The notes below the pieces were generated by a model. It was not told the origin of the DNA and did no database searches. It saw only the letters and a program-made list of their open reading frames with translations. Made by a program: the position numbers and the translations under genes. From the NCBI RefSeq assembly GCF_035825295.1, contig NZ_JAYMGI010000002.1:7950001-8014000 (forward strand): 64,000 nucleotides of DNA, read 5' to 3'. Source of the DNA: Actinacidiphila sp. DG2A-62. Lineage in GTDB: Bacteria > Actinomycetota > Actinomycetes > Streptomycetales > Streptomycetaceae. Below, one piece after another: positions 9,197 to 17,315 of the stretch; the first letter of the stretch is position 1; the number at the start of each line of letters is the position of its first letter.

Positions 9197-9823
9197 TCAG
9201 GCGCCCCCGGAGCTCCCCGCCTCCGCCAGCGCCGCGCGGGTCAGCGTCCGCGCCGTGTCGGCCGCCGCGGCCACGGCGGCGTCCGGGTCGAGCCCGGCCA
9301 GGTCCATGAGGTTGAACAGGGCCTCGGCGCTGACCACGAGGCTGAGCCCGAGCTTGAGCCGGGCGACCGCCTCGGCGGGGACCGCCCCGGCCACCGGCGC
9401 GAGGGCCTGGTCGATCACCCCGAACCGCAGCCCGGGCCGCCGGGCCGGACCCTGCGGGTGGGCGACGGTCGCCGCGATCATCGCGCGGATCGCGCCCTGG
9501 AGCGTCAGCACGTGCCGCAGCATGAACTCCGCGGCGGCGCCGACGCGTTCGACCGGGTCCGCGCGGTCGCCGATCGCCGCGAGCACCTCGTCGGGGGAGG
9601 GGACCATGTCCGTCATCGCCTCCTGGAGGAGGCTGGCCATGTCGGGGAAGTAGCGGTAGGCCGTGGCCTCGGAGACCAGCGCGGTCCTGGCCACCTCCGG
9701 CATCGTCACCTCGCGGCCGGTGCGGATCAGGTCGGTCGCCGCGCGGACGATCGCCAGGTGGGTGCGCCGCTTCTGGTTGACCCGGCCCGCGGCCGTCTGC
9801 CCCGAAGTGCCCTGCGCTGCCAT
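9197..9823 (-). CDS. TetR/AcrR-family transcriptional regulator
   Basis: A 208-residue regulator. ATG 9823 (MAAQGTSGQ) follows a GAAGGGCGG site; longer in-frame starts run through the divergent promoter region and are rejected. The N-terminal helix-turn-helix spans about residues 20-68 (QKRRTHLAIVRAATDLI, MPEVARTALVSEATAYRYF). The rest is a helical ligand/dimerisation domain with no predictable ligand. It is divergent from the cupin gene and upstream of the MBL hydrolase, so either or both are candidate targets. The 229-base divergent spacer holds an inverted repeat (see 9890-9922). Confidence 0.9.
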   Translation of the reverse strand: MAAQGTSGQTAAGRVNQKRRTHLAIVRAATDLIRTGREVTMPEVARTALVSEATAYRYFPDMASLLQEAMTDMVPSPDEVLAAIGDRADPVERVGAAAEFMLRHVLTLQGAIRAMIAATVAHPQGPARRPGLRFGVIDQALAPVAGAVPAEAVARLKLGLSLVVSAEALFNLMDLAGLDPDAAVAAAADTARTLTRAALAEAGSSGGA

Positions 9824-9889
9824 GAGACCGCCCTTCTGCCGACCGCTGTCCGGCGCCGGCCGCGCCGGCCGTCCGGACGGCACCCTACC

Positions 9890-9922
9890 GCAAGTCTGCC
9901 TTCGTGATGAGAGTGTACTTGC
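9890..9922. promoter_or_regulatory. Inverted repeat in divergent TetR/cupin spacer, candidate operator
   Basis: GCAAGT at 9890-9895 and its exact reverse complement ACTTGC at 9917-9922 flank 21 bases in a locally AT-richer stretch. A CATAAT hexamer (9922-9927) reading toward the cupin gene and TACACT (reverse of 9912-9917) reading toward the TetR gene are possible -10 elements overlapping it. Matching -35 boxes are not convincing. A TetR site here would let the regulator control both divergent genes. The arms are short and widely spaced, so this is tentative. Confidence 0.35.
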
Positions 9923-10052
9923 ATAATGAGGTGCGAGGGGACTACCTTCACGAGAGTTGGATCTCACCAAGCGTGCGGGCCTGACCGCCGCCCCGCGGGG
10001 CCCGCGGTCCCGCGCGCCCCGCGCAGCAGTACGTACGACGGAGGAGTCGGTC

Positions 10053-10511
10053 ATGAACGACGTGTCGGTCGTCGGCCCGGACGGCGGCGAGACCATCGTC
10101 CTCGGACCCGCGCGCATGCGGATCATGGAGGACGGCGCCACGACGGAACACCGCCTGGGCATCGGCGAGATCACCCTCGCCCCGCACAGCGCGGGCCCGC
10201 CCCAGCACCGCCATGCCCGCCACGACGAGGGCTTCTACGTGGTGTCCGGCACCGCGCTGTTCACGGTCGGCGCCACCGAGCACCTCGCGCCCGCGGGCAC
10301 CCTGGTGATGGTCCCGCCCGGCGCCCCGCACACCTTCGCCAACCCCGGCGACGTCCCCGTGGTGATGGTCAACACCTTCACCCCGGACCTCTATGTGCAG
10401 TACTTCCGCGACCTCGGCGAAATGCTCGCCGGCGGCACGCCGATGACCGACGAGTCCACCGCGCGGGTGATGAGCCGTTATGCGACCACCGCGTCCGACG
10501 AGTTCGCCTGA
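10053..10511 (+). CDS. Cupin-domain protein
   Basis: A 152-residue single-domain cupin. ATG 10053 follows GGAGGAG. Cupin motif 1 is GPPQHRHARHDEGFYVVSG (metal-binding His residues and Glu), and motif 2 is PPGAPHTFANPG with the third His. The C-terminal 40 residues (YVQYFRDLGEM, MSRYATTASDEFA) match the tail of quercetin-dioxygenase-like small cupins common in actinomycetes. A metal-dependent oxygenase or isomerase role is possible but not shown. It is divergent from the TetR gene at 9197-9823 and probably under its control. Confidence 0.88.
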   Translation: MNDVSVVGPDGGETIVLGPARMRIMEDGATTEHRLGIGEITLAPHSAGPPQHRHARHDEGFYVVSGTALFTVGATEHLAPAGTLVMVPPGAPHTFANPGDVPVVMVNTFTPDLYVQYFRDLGEMLAGGTPMTDESTARVMSRYATTASDEFA

Positions 10512-10603
10512 GACGGACGCCGCCGGGCGGGCCCGGGGTGGAACCGAACCCGCGCCCGGACCCGGGCCGGGGCGGCCCGGTCTGGGTCGGCCCGTCGACG
10601 TTC

Positions 10604-10630
10604 ATGACAGTCGCTGACATGGGCTACGAT
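10604..10630 (+). promoter_or_regulatory. Operator and leaderless promoter of the second TetR gene
   Basis: 10604-10620 reads ATGACAGTCGCTGACAT, which matches ATGTCA-N5-TGACAT with one mismatch. TACGAT at 10625-10630 is a good -10 hexamer (TANNNT), placing the transcription start at about 10637, exactly the ATG of the regulator. The operator therefore covers the -35/spacer region, and the message is probably leaderless, which agrees with the absence of a Shine-Dalgarno. Two more copies of the same palindrome lie before the oxidoreductase gene (12245-12294). Confidence 0.7.
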
Positions 10631-10636
10631 CTGCAC

Positions 10637-11221
10637 ATGGGACGATGGGAGCCGAACGCCCGCGGCCGGCTCAGGGAAGCGGCGATGGAGCTGTTCGAGG
10701 AGCGCGGGTACGAGGAGACGACCGTCGTGGAGATCGCCCGGCGCGCCGGGCTCACCGACCGTACGTTCTTCCGGCACTTCGCCGACAAGCCCGAGGTCCT
10801 CTTCGACGGCTCCGACGTCCTCCGGGAGGTCTTCGTCGCCGGGATCGCGGGGGCGCGCGCGGAGGACCCGCCGATGGCGGTGATGGCCTCGATGCTGCTG
10901 GGCATCGCCCCGCGCCTCCAGGCCGACCGCGAGCGCGCCCGCCGGCGGCACGCGATCATCTCGGGCACCCCGGAACTGCTGGAGCGCGAGCTGATGAAGC
11001 TCGCCCGCCTCGCCGAGGTCGCGGGCGACGCCCTGCGGCGGCGTGGCGTGCCCGACCCGACCGCGGCGCTCGTCGCGGAAACCGGAATCGCCGTGTTCAG
11101 GACGGCCTTCGCCCGCTGGATCGGCCCCGACGAGAAGGCCGCCGACCTCGACGCGGTGATGCGCGAGACGCTGGCCGAGCTGGCCGCCCTCACCCGGCCG
11201 CTCACACCGGCCGCGAGCTGA
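10637..11221 (+). CDS. TetR-family regulator (autoregulated, leaderless mRNA likely)
   Basis: A 194-residue regulator. The helix-turn-helix is at residues 5-60 (RGRLREAAMELFEERGY, VVEIARRAGLTDRTFFRHF), followed by a helical C-terminal domain (KAADLDAVMRETLAELAAL). I chose ATG 10637 because the -10 box ends seven bases before it; ATG 10619 in the same frame lies inside the operator. There is no ribosome-binding site, as expected for a leaderless message. The convergent neighbour is a quinone-oxidoreductase-like gene whose promoter carries two copies of the same palindrome, so this TetR most likely represses both, with an electrophile or quinone as a plausible (inferred) inducer. Confidence 0.9.
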   Translation: MGRWEPNARGRLREAAMELFEERGYEETTVVEIARRAGLTDRTFFRHFADKPEVLFDGSDVLREVFVAGIAGARAEDPPMAVMASMLLGIAPRLQADRERARRRHAIISGTPELLERELMKLARLAEVAGDALRRRGVPDPTAALVAETGIAVFRTAFARWIGPDEKAADLDAVMRETLAELAALTRPLTPAAS

Positions 11222-11239
11222 CCCGGGGCGCCCCGCCCG

Positions 11240-11281
11240 GATCCGACGACCGCCTACGCCGGCCCGGCGCGCGGCCGGATC
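11240..11281. terminator. Hairpin between convergent TetR and oxidoreductase genes
   Basis: The 60-base gap contains nested inverted repeats: GATCCG (11240-11245) with CGGATC (11276-11281), and inside it CCGGCC (11259-11264) with GGCCGG (11273-11278). There is no T-tract. A GC hairpin between convergent stops would serve as a bidirectional terminator in a high-GC actinomycete, but the repeats compete with each other. Confidence 0.4.
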
Positions 11282-12223
11282 TCACCGCGTCGTGATGACC
11301 ACCTTGCCGCCCTTGGGCGTGCCGTGGACCTCCAGCTCGGTCAGCGCGTCGATCGCCTCCGCCAGCGGCGCCGTGCGGGCGATCGGCAGCCGCAGCGCGC
11401 CCTCGCCCGCGGCCCGTGCGACCGCTTCGAGGTCCTCGGTGACCGGCTGGGCGATCAGCACCTGGAACGGCCCCGGCAGCGCGCTCTTGGCGAGTTTCGC
11501 CGGTGTGGGGTTGATGTCGACGATGTGGCCCCCGGGCCTCAGCAGCGTCCGCGCCGCCTTGGGCGGGAGCGTGCCCGCGGTGTCGAGGACGAGGTCGAAC
11601 CGGCCGGCGAGCGGCGCCGGGTCGAAGTCGAACGCGACGACCGGGTCGACGCCGAGGCCGCGCGCCTCCCGCGCGGCGGTGGGGCGGCAGCTGCCGGCCA
11701 CCGAGGCGCCGCGCATCGCCGCAATCTGCACGGCGGAGCGGCCGACGCCGCCGAGGCAGCCGTGCACGAAGACCGCCTGCCCCGCGCGCACTTCCGCCCT
11801 GCCGGCCACGGCCTGGTACGCGGTCAGCCCGACGGTCGGGATCGCCGCGGCCTCCTCGAAGGACAGCTCCTCGGGCTTGAGCACGACCGCCCTCTCCTCG
11901 GCGACGGCCATCTCGGCGAACGCTCCCGCCGTCCTGATGCTGGTCCCGCCCATCACCGCGTCGCCGACGCGGAGCCGGGTGACGCCGTCGCCGACCGCCT
12001 CGACCACGCCGGCGAAGTCGTGTCCGACGCCGCGCGGGAAGCTCCGGCCGGTCACGACCTTCAGATTGCCGCGGCGGATGCCCCAGTCCATCGGATTGGC
12101 CGCCGCCGCCCTGACCCGCACCAGGACCTCGCCGGCGCCCGGCCGCGGCGGCTCGACGTCCTCCAGCCGCATGACCTCGGGTCCGCCGTACTGGTGGTAC
12201 TGGATGCGCCTGATCGTCGCCAT
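11282..12223 (-). CDS. NAD(P)-dependent quinone-oxidoreductase-like protein (zinc-free MDR family)
   Basis: A 313-residue medium-chain dehydrogenase/reductase. ATG 12223 has a strong GGAGGGA site. The N-terminal GroES-like domain (YGGPEVMRLEDVEPPRPGAGEVLVRV, GHDFAGVVEAVG) lacks the zinc-binding Cys/His pattern. The Rossmann motif is FVHGCLGGVGRSAVQIA (about residues 150-170; usual form GAAGGVG). The C-terminus is a typical EAIDALTELEVHGTPKGGKVVI. This is the QOR/enoyl reductase group: NADPH-dependent reduction of quinones or activated alkenes. It is convergent with the TetR gene at 10637-11221 and is preceded by two copies of that gene's operator, so it is the likely regulated target. Confidence 0.92.
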   Translation of the reverse strand: MATIRRIQYHQYGGPEVMRLEDVEPPRPGAGEVLVRVRAAAANPMDWGIRRGNLKVVTGRSFPRGVGHDFAGVVEAVGDGVTRLRVGDAVMGGTSIRTAGAFAEMAVAEERAVVLKPEELSFEEAAAIPTVGLTAYQAVAGRAEVRAGQAVFVHGCLGGVGRSAVQIAAMRGASVAGSCRPTAAREARGLGVDPVVAFDFDPAPLAGRFDLVLDTAGTLPPKAARTLLRPGGHIVDINPTPAKLAKSALPGPFQVLIAQPVTEDLEAVARAAGEGALRLPIARTAPLAEAIDALTELEVHGTPKGGKVVITTR

Positions 12224-12244
12224 CGGAATCCCTCCGGAGAAGTG

Positions 12245-12294
12245 ATGTCACCGTCTGACGTCACCGTACCACGGTTGATGTCGCTGACTGACAT
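12245..12294 (-). promoter_or_regulatory. Two TetR-type operators in the oxidoreductase promoter
   Basis: 12245-12261 (ATGTCACCGTCTGACGT) and 12278-12294 (ATGTCGCTGACTGACAT) each match ATGTCA-N5-TGACAT with one mismatch. The flanking bases extend the symmetry to GTGATGTCA/TGACGTCAC (12242-12264) and TGATGTC/GACATCA (12276-12296). On the minus strand a TACGGT -10 (reverse of 12263-12268) lies between them, so one site covers the -35 region and the other the transcription start. This is an ideal repression layout. The -35 itself is poor. Confidence 0.72.
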
Positions 12295-12400
12295 CACTGT
12301 CGGGCGCCCTTTCCTGTGCGCCGGCGGCGGTCCGCGACGGCGGGGGGCAGGTGCGGGGTTCCACCGTTCAAAGAAACAAACCCCAGGTGGTTTCAGACTC

Positions 12401-12429
12401 TTGACGGTCATATTCGTGCAACGTAGCGT
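12401..12429 (+). promoter_or_regulatory. Housekeeping-type promoter for the GH65 gene
   Basis: TTGACG (12401-12406), a 17-base spacer and TAGCGT (12424-12429) fit the SigA/HrdB consensus well. Transcription would start near 12436, giving a leader of about 167 bases. Just upstream, AAACC and GGTTT (12378-12382 and 12389-12393, spacer six) form a small palindrome that could bind a regulator. The rest of 12297-12602 shows no gene. Confidence 0.6.
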
Positions 12430-12602
12430 GAGCGTCCGCAAGATTCCGGAAGCCGTCGGCCCTGCCCGGTCTGCCGCTCGACCTCCGCACCGCGGGCCGG
12501 GGAGCGGCGGCCCGCAGGTGACGCTCCGTCAGCGGCAGGCATGTCGGTACGTGCCCCCCACCCCGCCGTGCGGCTGCTTCTGGGGTGGCAGAAGGAGGAA
12601 TC

Positions 12603-15600
12603 GTGCATGCACCACCGGGCCGGCAGATCCGGCCCTCCCGGTCCCGCACGCTCAGAAGAGTCGGCTACGTCCTGGCCCTCGGGTGCCTGCTGGGCGGCGT
12701 GACGGTCGCACCGGCCGCGTCCGCGGCGCCCGACGCCGCCCGCGCGGGCGGCGGCTCACACGGCGGATCGGACGGCGGAGCGGACGCCTGGGTCCTGAGC
12801 ACCGACCAGACCGCCGACGACTACGCGCCGACCTTCGTCGGCAACGGCTACCTCGCCGCGCGCGTGCCCGCGGCGGGTGAGGGCTTCTCCAACAGCCCGA
12901 TCGTCACCCAGTCCGAGCTGGCCGGCTTCTACGCCCAGCCCGCCGGCCAGTACGAGCGGCGGGCCAGCCTGCCGACCTGGACCACGCTCGGCTTCGGCCG
13001 CAGCGGCGGCGTCTACGGCGTGCCGGGCAACTGGTCCTGCGCCTTCGACCAGATCTGCCCGGCCAGGGACGGACAGATCTCCGGCGGCGCGTTCGTCGAG
13101 ACCTCGCACGGCGGCTCGGTCGCCGGCGGCTACCTCGCCGGACTGAACACGAACAACACCCCGACCGTCGGCGGGACCGACGTCATCGCGGTGCGCGACG
13201 CCCCGGCCGGCCAGGCCGTGCTGGACGTCCGCTACGCCAACGGCAGCGGCACCCCGCAGACCGTCCACCTCGGCGTCGACGGCGCCCTCCAGCAGCTGAC
13301 GCTGCCGCCCACCGCCGACTGGGACACCTGGACCGTCGCCCACGTGCCCGTCACGCTGGCCGCCGGCGACAACACCCTGCGGATCACCGTCGCCGGCGAC
13401 GACACCGCGCGGGTCAACGTCGACTACCTGGCGGCCTACCCCACCGGCGCGCAGCCGCCCACCGACGTCGCCTCCGCCGACACCGGCACCACCACCGACT
13501 ACCGGCAGTCCCTGGACCTGCGCACCGGCGTGCTCACCACGTCCTTCGACTGGACCTCCGCGGACGGCGACCGGACCAGCTTCAGCTACGCCGTGAGCGC
13601 CAACCGCGCCGACGGCCACCTGGGCACCGTCACCCTGCGGGCGGTGCCGCACTGGAGCGGAACGGCCACCGTCGTCGACGAGTTCGACGGCCGCGGCCTG
13701 GACCACGCCACCGCCACCCAGTCCCACGTCGACCCCCGGTCCGCCACCTTGTCGCAGACCGTCGTGACCGACGGGAACCTCGTCACCGCGGGCCTGAACT
13801 CCGTGCTGCGCGTGGACGGCAGGACCCGGGCGACCGCGCCGGTCGCCGCCGCCACCGACGGCAGCGCCGGCCAGAGCGCCGACCTCCCGGTCCGCGCCGG
13901 CCAGTCGTACGAGATCACCAAGTACGTGGGCGTGGCCTCCAGCGTCGACACCGACCGCCCGCTGAAGGCCGCGACGCCCCAGCAGGCCGCCGCGGCCACC
14001 GCCGCCGGCGCCGCCCGCGCCGGCTACCGCGCCGCCTCCGCCCGCAACGACCAGGCCTGGGCGCGCCTGTGGCAGTCGGGCATCTCGGTCCCCGGCGACA
14101 CCGCCATGACCGCGCAGATCCACGCCTCGATGTTCTACCTGCTGGCCAGCATGCGGGCCGGCGTCACCTGGAGCACCAGCCCCGGCGGCCTGTCCTCCGA
14201 CGGCTACAACGGCCACGTCTTCTGGGACATGGAGACCTGGATGTACCCGGCGCTCCTGGCCCAGTACCCCGACATCGCGCAGACCGCCGACACCTACCGG
14301 CAGAAGCTGCTGCCCGCCGCCGAGGCCGCCGCCGCGTCGCTGTCCACCCCGGACCGTCCGATCAAGGGCGCGAAGTTCCCCTGGGAGAGCTCGCTGACCG
14401 GCAAGGAGTCGATCCCGCCGGGCAACAACGAGGGCAACGACGAGATCCACATCGACTCCGACATCGCCCTCGCCCAGTGGCAGTACTACCAGGCCACCGG
14501 CGACACCGCGTGGCTGCGGGACAAGGCGTGGCCGGTGCTGAGGGACGTCGCCGACTACTGGGCCACCCGCGCCGAGCCGGACGGGACCGGCGGCTACTCC
14601 ATCAAGCACGTACAGCCGCCGGACGAGTACCACGACCCCGTCGACGACAGCGCCAGCACCAACGCCGGAGCCCAGGCGTCGCTGCGGATCGCCGTCCAGG
14701 CCGCCCGCATCACCGGCAGGACGGCCGACCCGGCCTGGAGCAAGGTCGCCGACGGCCTGAAGATCCCCGTCGACACCGCCGCGAACATCCACCCCGAGTA
14801 CCAGGGATACGACGGCCAGCAGATCAAGCAGGCCGACGTCACCCTGCTCCAGTACCCGTGGAACGTACCCATGTCCGCGGACCTGGCGCAGAGCGACCTG
14901 GACTACTACTCCCAGCACACCGACCCGGGCGGCCCGTCGATGACCGACTCGATCGCCACCATCGACGCCGCCGCGCTCGGCTCGCCCGGCTGCACCGCCT
15001 ACGACCACCTGCGCAGCAGCGCCGACCCGTTCGTGGCCCAGCCGTTCGACCAGTTCCACGAGTCCCGCTCGGGCGGCGCCTTCACCTTCACCACCGGCGA
15101 GGGCGGCTACCTCCAGCAGTTCCTCTACGGCTTCACCGGACTGCGCTGGGGCACCGACGCGGTCACCGTCGACCCGTTCCTGCCGCAGCAGCTGCCCGGC
15201 GTCGACGTGACCGGCGTGAAGTGGCACGGCAGGACCTTCGACATCTCCGTCGGACAGCGGACCACGACGGTCAGCGAGCGCACCGGCCCACCGCTCCAGG
15301 TGCGCGACCGCGCGGGCAGGACGCACACGGTCACGCCCGGCAAGCCGCTGCGCCTGACCACCCGGCACCCGGCCGCCACCGCGGGGCCCGTGGTGTGCAG
15401 CACCCCGATCACCGCCGTGTCCGGCGACCGCTGCGTCGACGTCACCGGCGGCGACAGCAGGGACGGCACCGCGCTGCAGCTCTACGACTGCAACCGCACC
15501 GCCTCCCAGATCTGGTCGATGCCCGGGGACGGCACCGTGCGGGCGATGGGCAAGTGCATGGACGTCCGCGGCGGCACCGACGCCGACGGCACGCCCGTAC

Positions 15601-15779
15601 AGCTCTACACCTGCAACGACACGGCGTCCCAGCAATGGGTGTACGACACGTCGGCCCGCACGCTGAGGTCCTTCGGCAAGTGCCTGACCGCCTCCGGCGG
15701 CGGGACCGGCAACGGCACGAAGCTGGAACTGCGCGGCTGCGACGGCGGCGCGGACCAGCAGTGGAAGATCCCGTCATGA
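12603..15779 (+). CDS. Secreted GH65 glycoside hydrolase with inserted CBM and C-terminal ricin-B domain
   Basis: 1,058 residues. GTG 12603 directly follows AGGAGGAA and opens a clear Sec signal peptide (SRTLRRVGYVLALGCLLGG, cleaved after APAASAA). The N-terminal GH65 beta-sandwich (DDYAPTFVGNGYLAARVP) is interrupted at about residues 172-282 by a CBM6/35-like module (VLDVRYANGSG, LPPTADWDTWTVAHVPV, RVNVDYLAAYP). The (alpha/alpha)6 catalytic domain follows (HVFWDMETWMYPALL), with the general acid probably E675 in VQPPDEYHDPVDD (family form DEYH). From about 930 a ricin-B/CBM13 module has three QxW-type repeats (SQIW, QQW, QQW). GH65 enzymes cleave alpha-glucosides such as trehalose, kojibiose or nigerose. 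A secreted, CBM-bearing form suggests a polymeric or oligomeric alpha-glucoside, but the substrate is not readable. Confidence 0.93.
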   Translation: MHAPPGRQIRPSRSRTLRRVGYVLALGCLLGGVTVAPAASAAPDAARAGGGSHGGSDGGADAWVLSTDQTADDYAPTFVGNGYLAARVPAAGEGFSNSPIVTQSELAGFYAQPAGQYERRASLPTWTTLGFGRSGGVYGVPGNWSCAFDQICPARDGQISGGAFVETSHGGSVAGGYLAGLNTNNTPTVGGTDVIAVRDAPAGQAVLDVRYANGSGTPQTVHLGVDGALQQLTLPPTADWDTWTVAHVPVTLAAGDNTLRITVAGDDTARVNVDYLAAYPTGAQPPTDVASADTGTTTDYRQSLDLRTGVLTTSFDWTSADGDRTSFSYAVSANRADGHLGTVTLRAVPHWSGTATVVDEFDGRGLDHATATQSHVDPRSATLSQTVVTDGNLVTAGLNSVLRVDGRTRATAPVAAATDGSAGQSADLPVRAGQSYEITKYVGVASSVDTDRPLKAATPQQAAAATAAGAARAGYRAASARNDQAWARLWQSGISVPGDTAMTAQIHASMFYLLASMRAGVTWSTSPGGLSSDGYNGHVFWDMETWMYPALLAQYPDIAQTADTYRQKLLPAAEAAAASLSTPDRPIKGAKFPWESSLTGKESIPPGNNEGNDEIHIDSDIALAQWQYYQATGDTAWLRDKAWPVLRDVADYWATRAEPDGTGGYSIKHVQPPDEYHDPVDDSASTNAGAQASLRIAVQAARITGRTADPAWSKVADGLKIPVDTAANIHPEYQGYDGQQIKQADVTLLQYPWNVPMSADLAQSDLDYYSQHTDPGGPSMTDSIATIDAAALGSPGCTAYDHLRSSADPFVAQPFDQFHESRSGGAFTFTTGEGGYLQQFLYGFTGLRWGTDAVTVDPFLPQQLPGVDVTGVKWHGRTFDISVGQRTTTVSERTGPPLQVRDRAGRTHTVTPGKPLRLTTRHPAATAGPVVCSTPITAVSGDRCVDVTGGDSRDGTALQLYDCNRTASQIWSMPGDGTVRAMGKCMDVRGGTDADGTPVQLYTCNDTASQQWVYDTSARTLRSFGKCLTASGGGTGNGTKLELRGCDGGADQQWKIPS

Positions 15780-15914
15780 CCGGGATCCGACCGGCGCGCG
15801 CGTGACGGCCCGACCGGGGGCCTGACCGGGCCGGCAGGGGTTCCGACCGGGACCTGACCAGGGCCTCACCAGGGCCTGGCTCGATCCCGGCCGCGTCCCG
15901 GCCCCCGCTCGCCC

Positions 15915-15956
15915 CAGGGCTGTGCGGAACGTCCACCGACGTCCCGCACAGCCCTG
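15915..15956. terminator. Long stem-loop downstream of the GH65 gene
   Basis: CAGGGCTGTGCGG (15915-15927) pairs perfectly with 15944-15956, and an inner ACGT/ACGT pairing (15929-15932 with 15939-15942) extends the stem around a six-base loop. There is no T-tract. It lies 136 bases after the GH65 stop and just before the sigma-factor gene, fitting an actinomycete terminator. Confidence 0.65.
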
Positions 15957-15977
15957 CGCCGTCTCCGGGACCAGGAG

Positions 15978-16001
15978 GTTTGCCCGGCGTGCGACGGGTG
16001 A
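15978..16001 (+). promoter_or_regulatory. Possible SigB/SigF-type promoter before the sigma-factor gene
   Basis: GTTT (15978-15981), a 14-base spacer and GGGTGA (15996-16001) resemble the streptomycete SigB consensus GNNT-N14-16-GGGTAY with one deviation in the -10. It lies about 75 bases upstream of the start codon and could mean autoregulation. One mismatch in a short motif makes this weak. Confidence 0.3.
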
Positions 16002-16075
16002 GGCGCTGGTATGTGCTTCGGACAGCAGGCACCGCGCGGGGGAGCAGAGCAGTCCGACGAAAGGCAAGACAGGCT

Positions 16076-16900
16076 ATGGCGTTGCCGCAGATCGACGAGC
16101 CCGGCGAGCTCGCACCCTCCCGGGCCCGTTCGTTGACCAAGATCTTCCTGCGCCGCCTCGGGGAGCTGGAGGAAGGCACCGAGTCCTACCAGTACGTCCG
16201 CAACACCCTCATCGAGATGAACCAGTCCCTGGTGCGCTTCGCCGCCGGCCGCTTCCGGCCGCGCTCGGGCGCCGAGCCCGAGGACATCTTCCAGGTCGGC
16301 GTGATCGGGCTGATCAAGGCGATCGACCGGTTCGACCTGGGCCGCGAGGTGGAGTTCACCACCTTCGCCCTGCCGTACATCAGAGGTGAGATACGCCGGC
16401 ACTTCCGGGACGCGACCTGGGCCGTGCACGTGCCGCGCCGCCTCCAGGAGCTGCGGGTCGACCTGGCCCGCGCGCACGAGCACCTCGGCGGGGTGCTGGG
16501 GCGCGAGCCCGCCGCCGCCGAGATGGCCGAGCACCTCGGCATCGACGAGTACGAGGTCGCCGAGGCGATGACCGCGGCCAACGGCTACGAAGCCGCCTCG
16601 CTCGACGGCATGGCCGCGGCCGGCGACCACGAGGAACCGGCCGGCCGCCCCACCCGGGGCCTGGCCGACGTCTGGGGCGAGGACGACCCCGGCTTCGAGC
16701 TGTTCGAGAACTGCCACGCGCTCGGCCCGCTGCTGCGCGACCTCGACACGCGCGAGCGCCGCATCCTGCGGATGCGGTTCGGCGACGAGATGACCCAGCA
16801 GCAGATCGGCGACACGATCGGCTGCAGCCAGATGTGGGTCTCCCGCACGCTGTCCGCGATCTTCGACAAGCTGCGCCGCGGGCTGCTCGCCGAGGCATGA
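16076..16900 (+). CDS. RNA polymerase sigma factor, SigB/SigF/SigG family
   Basis: A 274-residue group 3 sigma factor. ATG 16076 (MALPQIDEPGEL) is preferred; the in-frame upstream stretch is basic filler. Region 2 is MNQSLVRFAAGRFRPRSGAEPEDIFQVGVIGLIKAIDRFD followed by the FTTFALPYIRGEIRRHFRD signature. Region 3 is PRRLQELRVDLARAHEHLG and region 4 is the C-terminal helix-turn-helix (TQQQIGDTIGCSQMWVSRTL). Family members direct osmotic, oxidative or developmental stress regulons and are usually held by an RsbW-type anti-sigma factor. None is adjacent here. The following small acidic proteins (17000-17873) are of the kind often found in such regulons. Confidence 0.94.
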   Translation: MALPQIDEPGELAPSRARSLTKIFLRRLGELEEGTESYQYVRNTLIEMNQSLVRFAAGRFRPRSGAEPEDIFQVGVIGLIKAIDRFDLGREVEFTTFALPYIRGEIRRHFRDATWAVHVPRRLQELRVDLARAHEHLGGVLGREPAAAEMAEHLGIDEYEVAEAMTAANGYEAASLDGMAAAGDHEEPAGRPTRGLADVWGEDDPGFELFENCHALGPLLRDLDTRERRILRMRFGDEMTQQQIGDTIGCSQMWVSRTLSAIFDKLRRGLLAEA

Positions 16901-16999
16901 GCGGGCGCGGCCCGCGCGGACGGCTCACGGACGGCAAGCGGCCCGGACCATCTACCACCACCTACCACCACCGACCATCAGCACGTCACGGGAGGACGT

Positions 17000-17254
17000 A
17001 TGACCGGCCACGGACAGCACGCCCGGCACGACGGCGGGGACGGCGACCCGGATCGGCGCGGGCGGCGCGCGGACCGGCCGCGGGAGGCCGCCCAGGACTC
17101 CCCGCAGGAGCGCGAACGGCGCGACGAGGACGCCCGTGTCGGGCAGAGCGAGGCGGCGGAGGACCGGCTGCCCACGCCCGAGGGGCTCACCTCGCCCGGC
17201 GAGGGCTTGGACGACGCCCCGGCCGAGCCGCGCCAGTCGAAGGACTACGCCTGA
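17000..17254 (+). CDS. Small hydrophilic protein, unknown
   Basis: 84 residues, with a good GGGAGGAC site before ATG 17000. The composition is strongly charged (Arg, Asp, Glu, Gly, Pro) with no hydrophobic segment and no fold I recognise: MTGHGQHARHDGG at the start, LPTPEGLTSPGEGLDDAP near the end. It is probably intrinsically disordered. It lies between the sigma gene and the DUF5709 gene in the same direction, suggesting a stress-associated small protein. Function unknown. Confidence 0.6.
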   Translation: MTGHGQHARHDGGDGDPDRRGRRADRPREAAQDSPQERERRDEDARVGQSEAAEDRLPTPEGLTSPGEGLDDAPAEPRQSKDYA

Positions 17255-17315
17255 CCGTGCGCACCCGCACCACCCCGCGCGACCTGCCGCACCACGCGGC
17301 GGAAGGAGGACGGCC

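Noticed and set aside
12585..12602. GTG at 12585 as start of the GH65 gene
   Set aside because: The Shine-Dalgarno AGGAGGAA lies inside that extension and immediately before GTG 12603, which also gives the better signal peptide.
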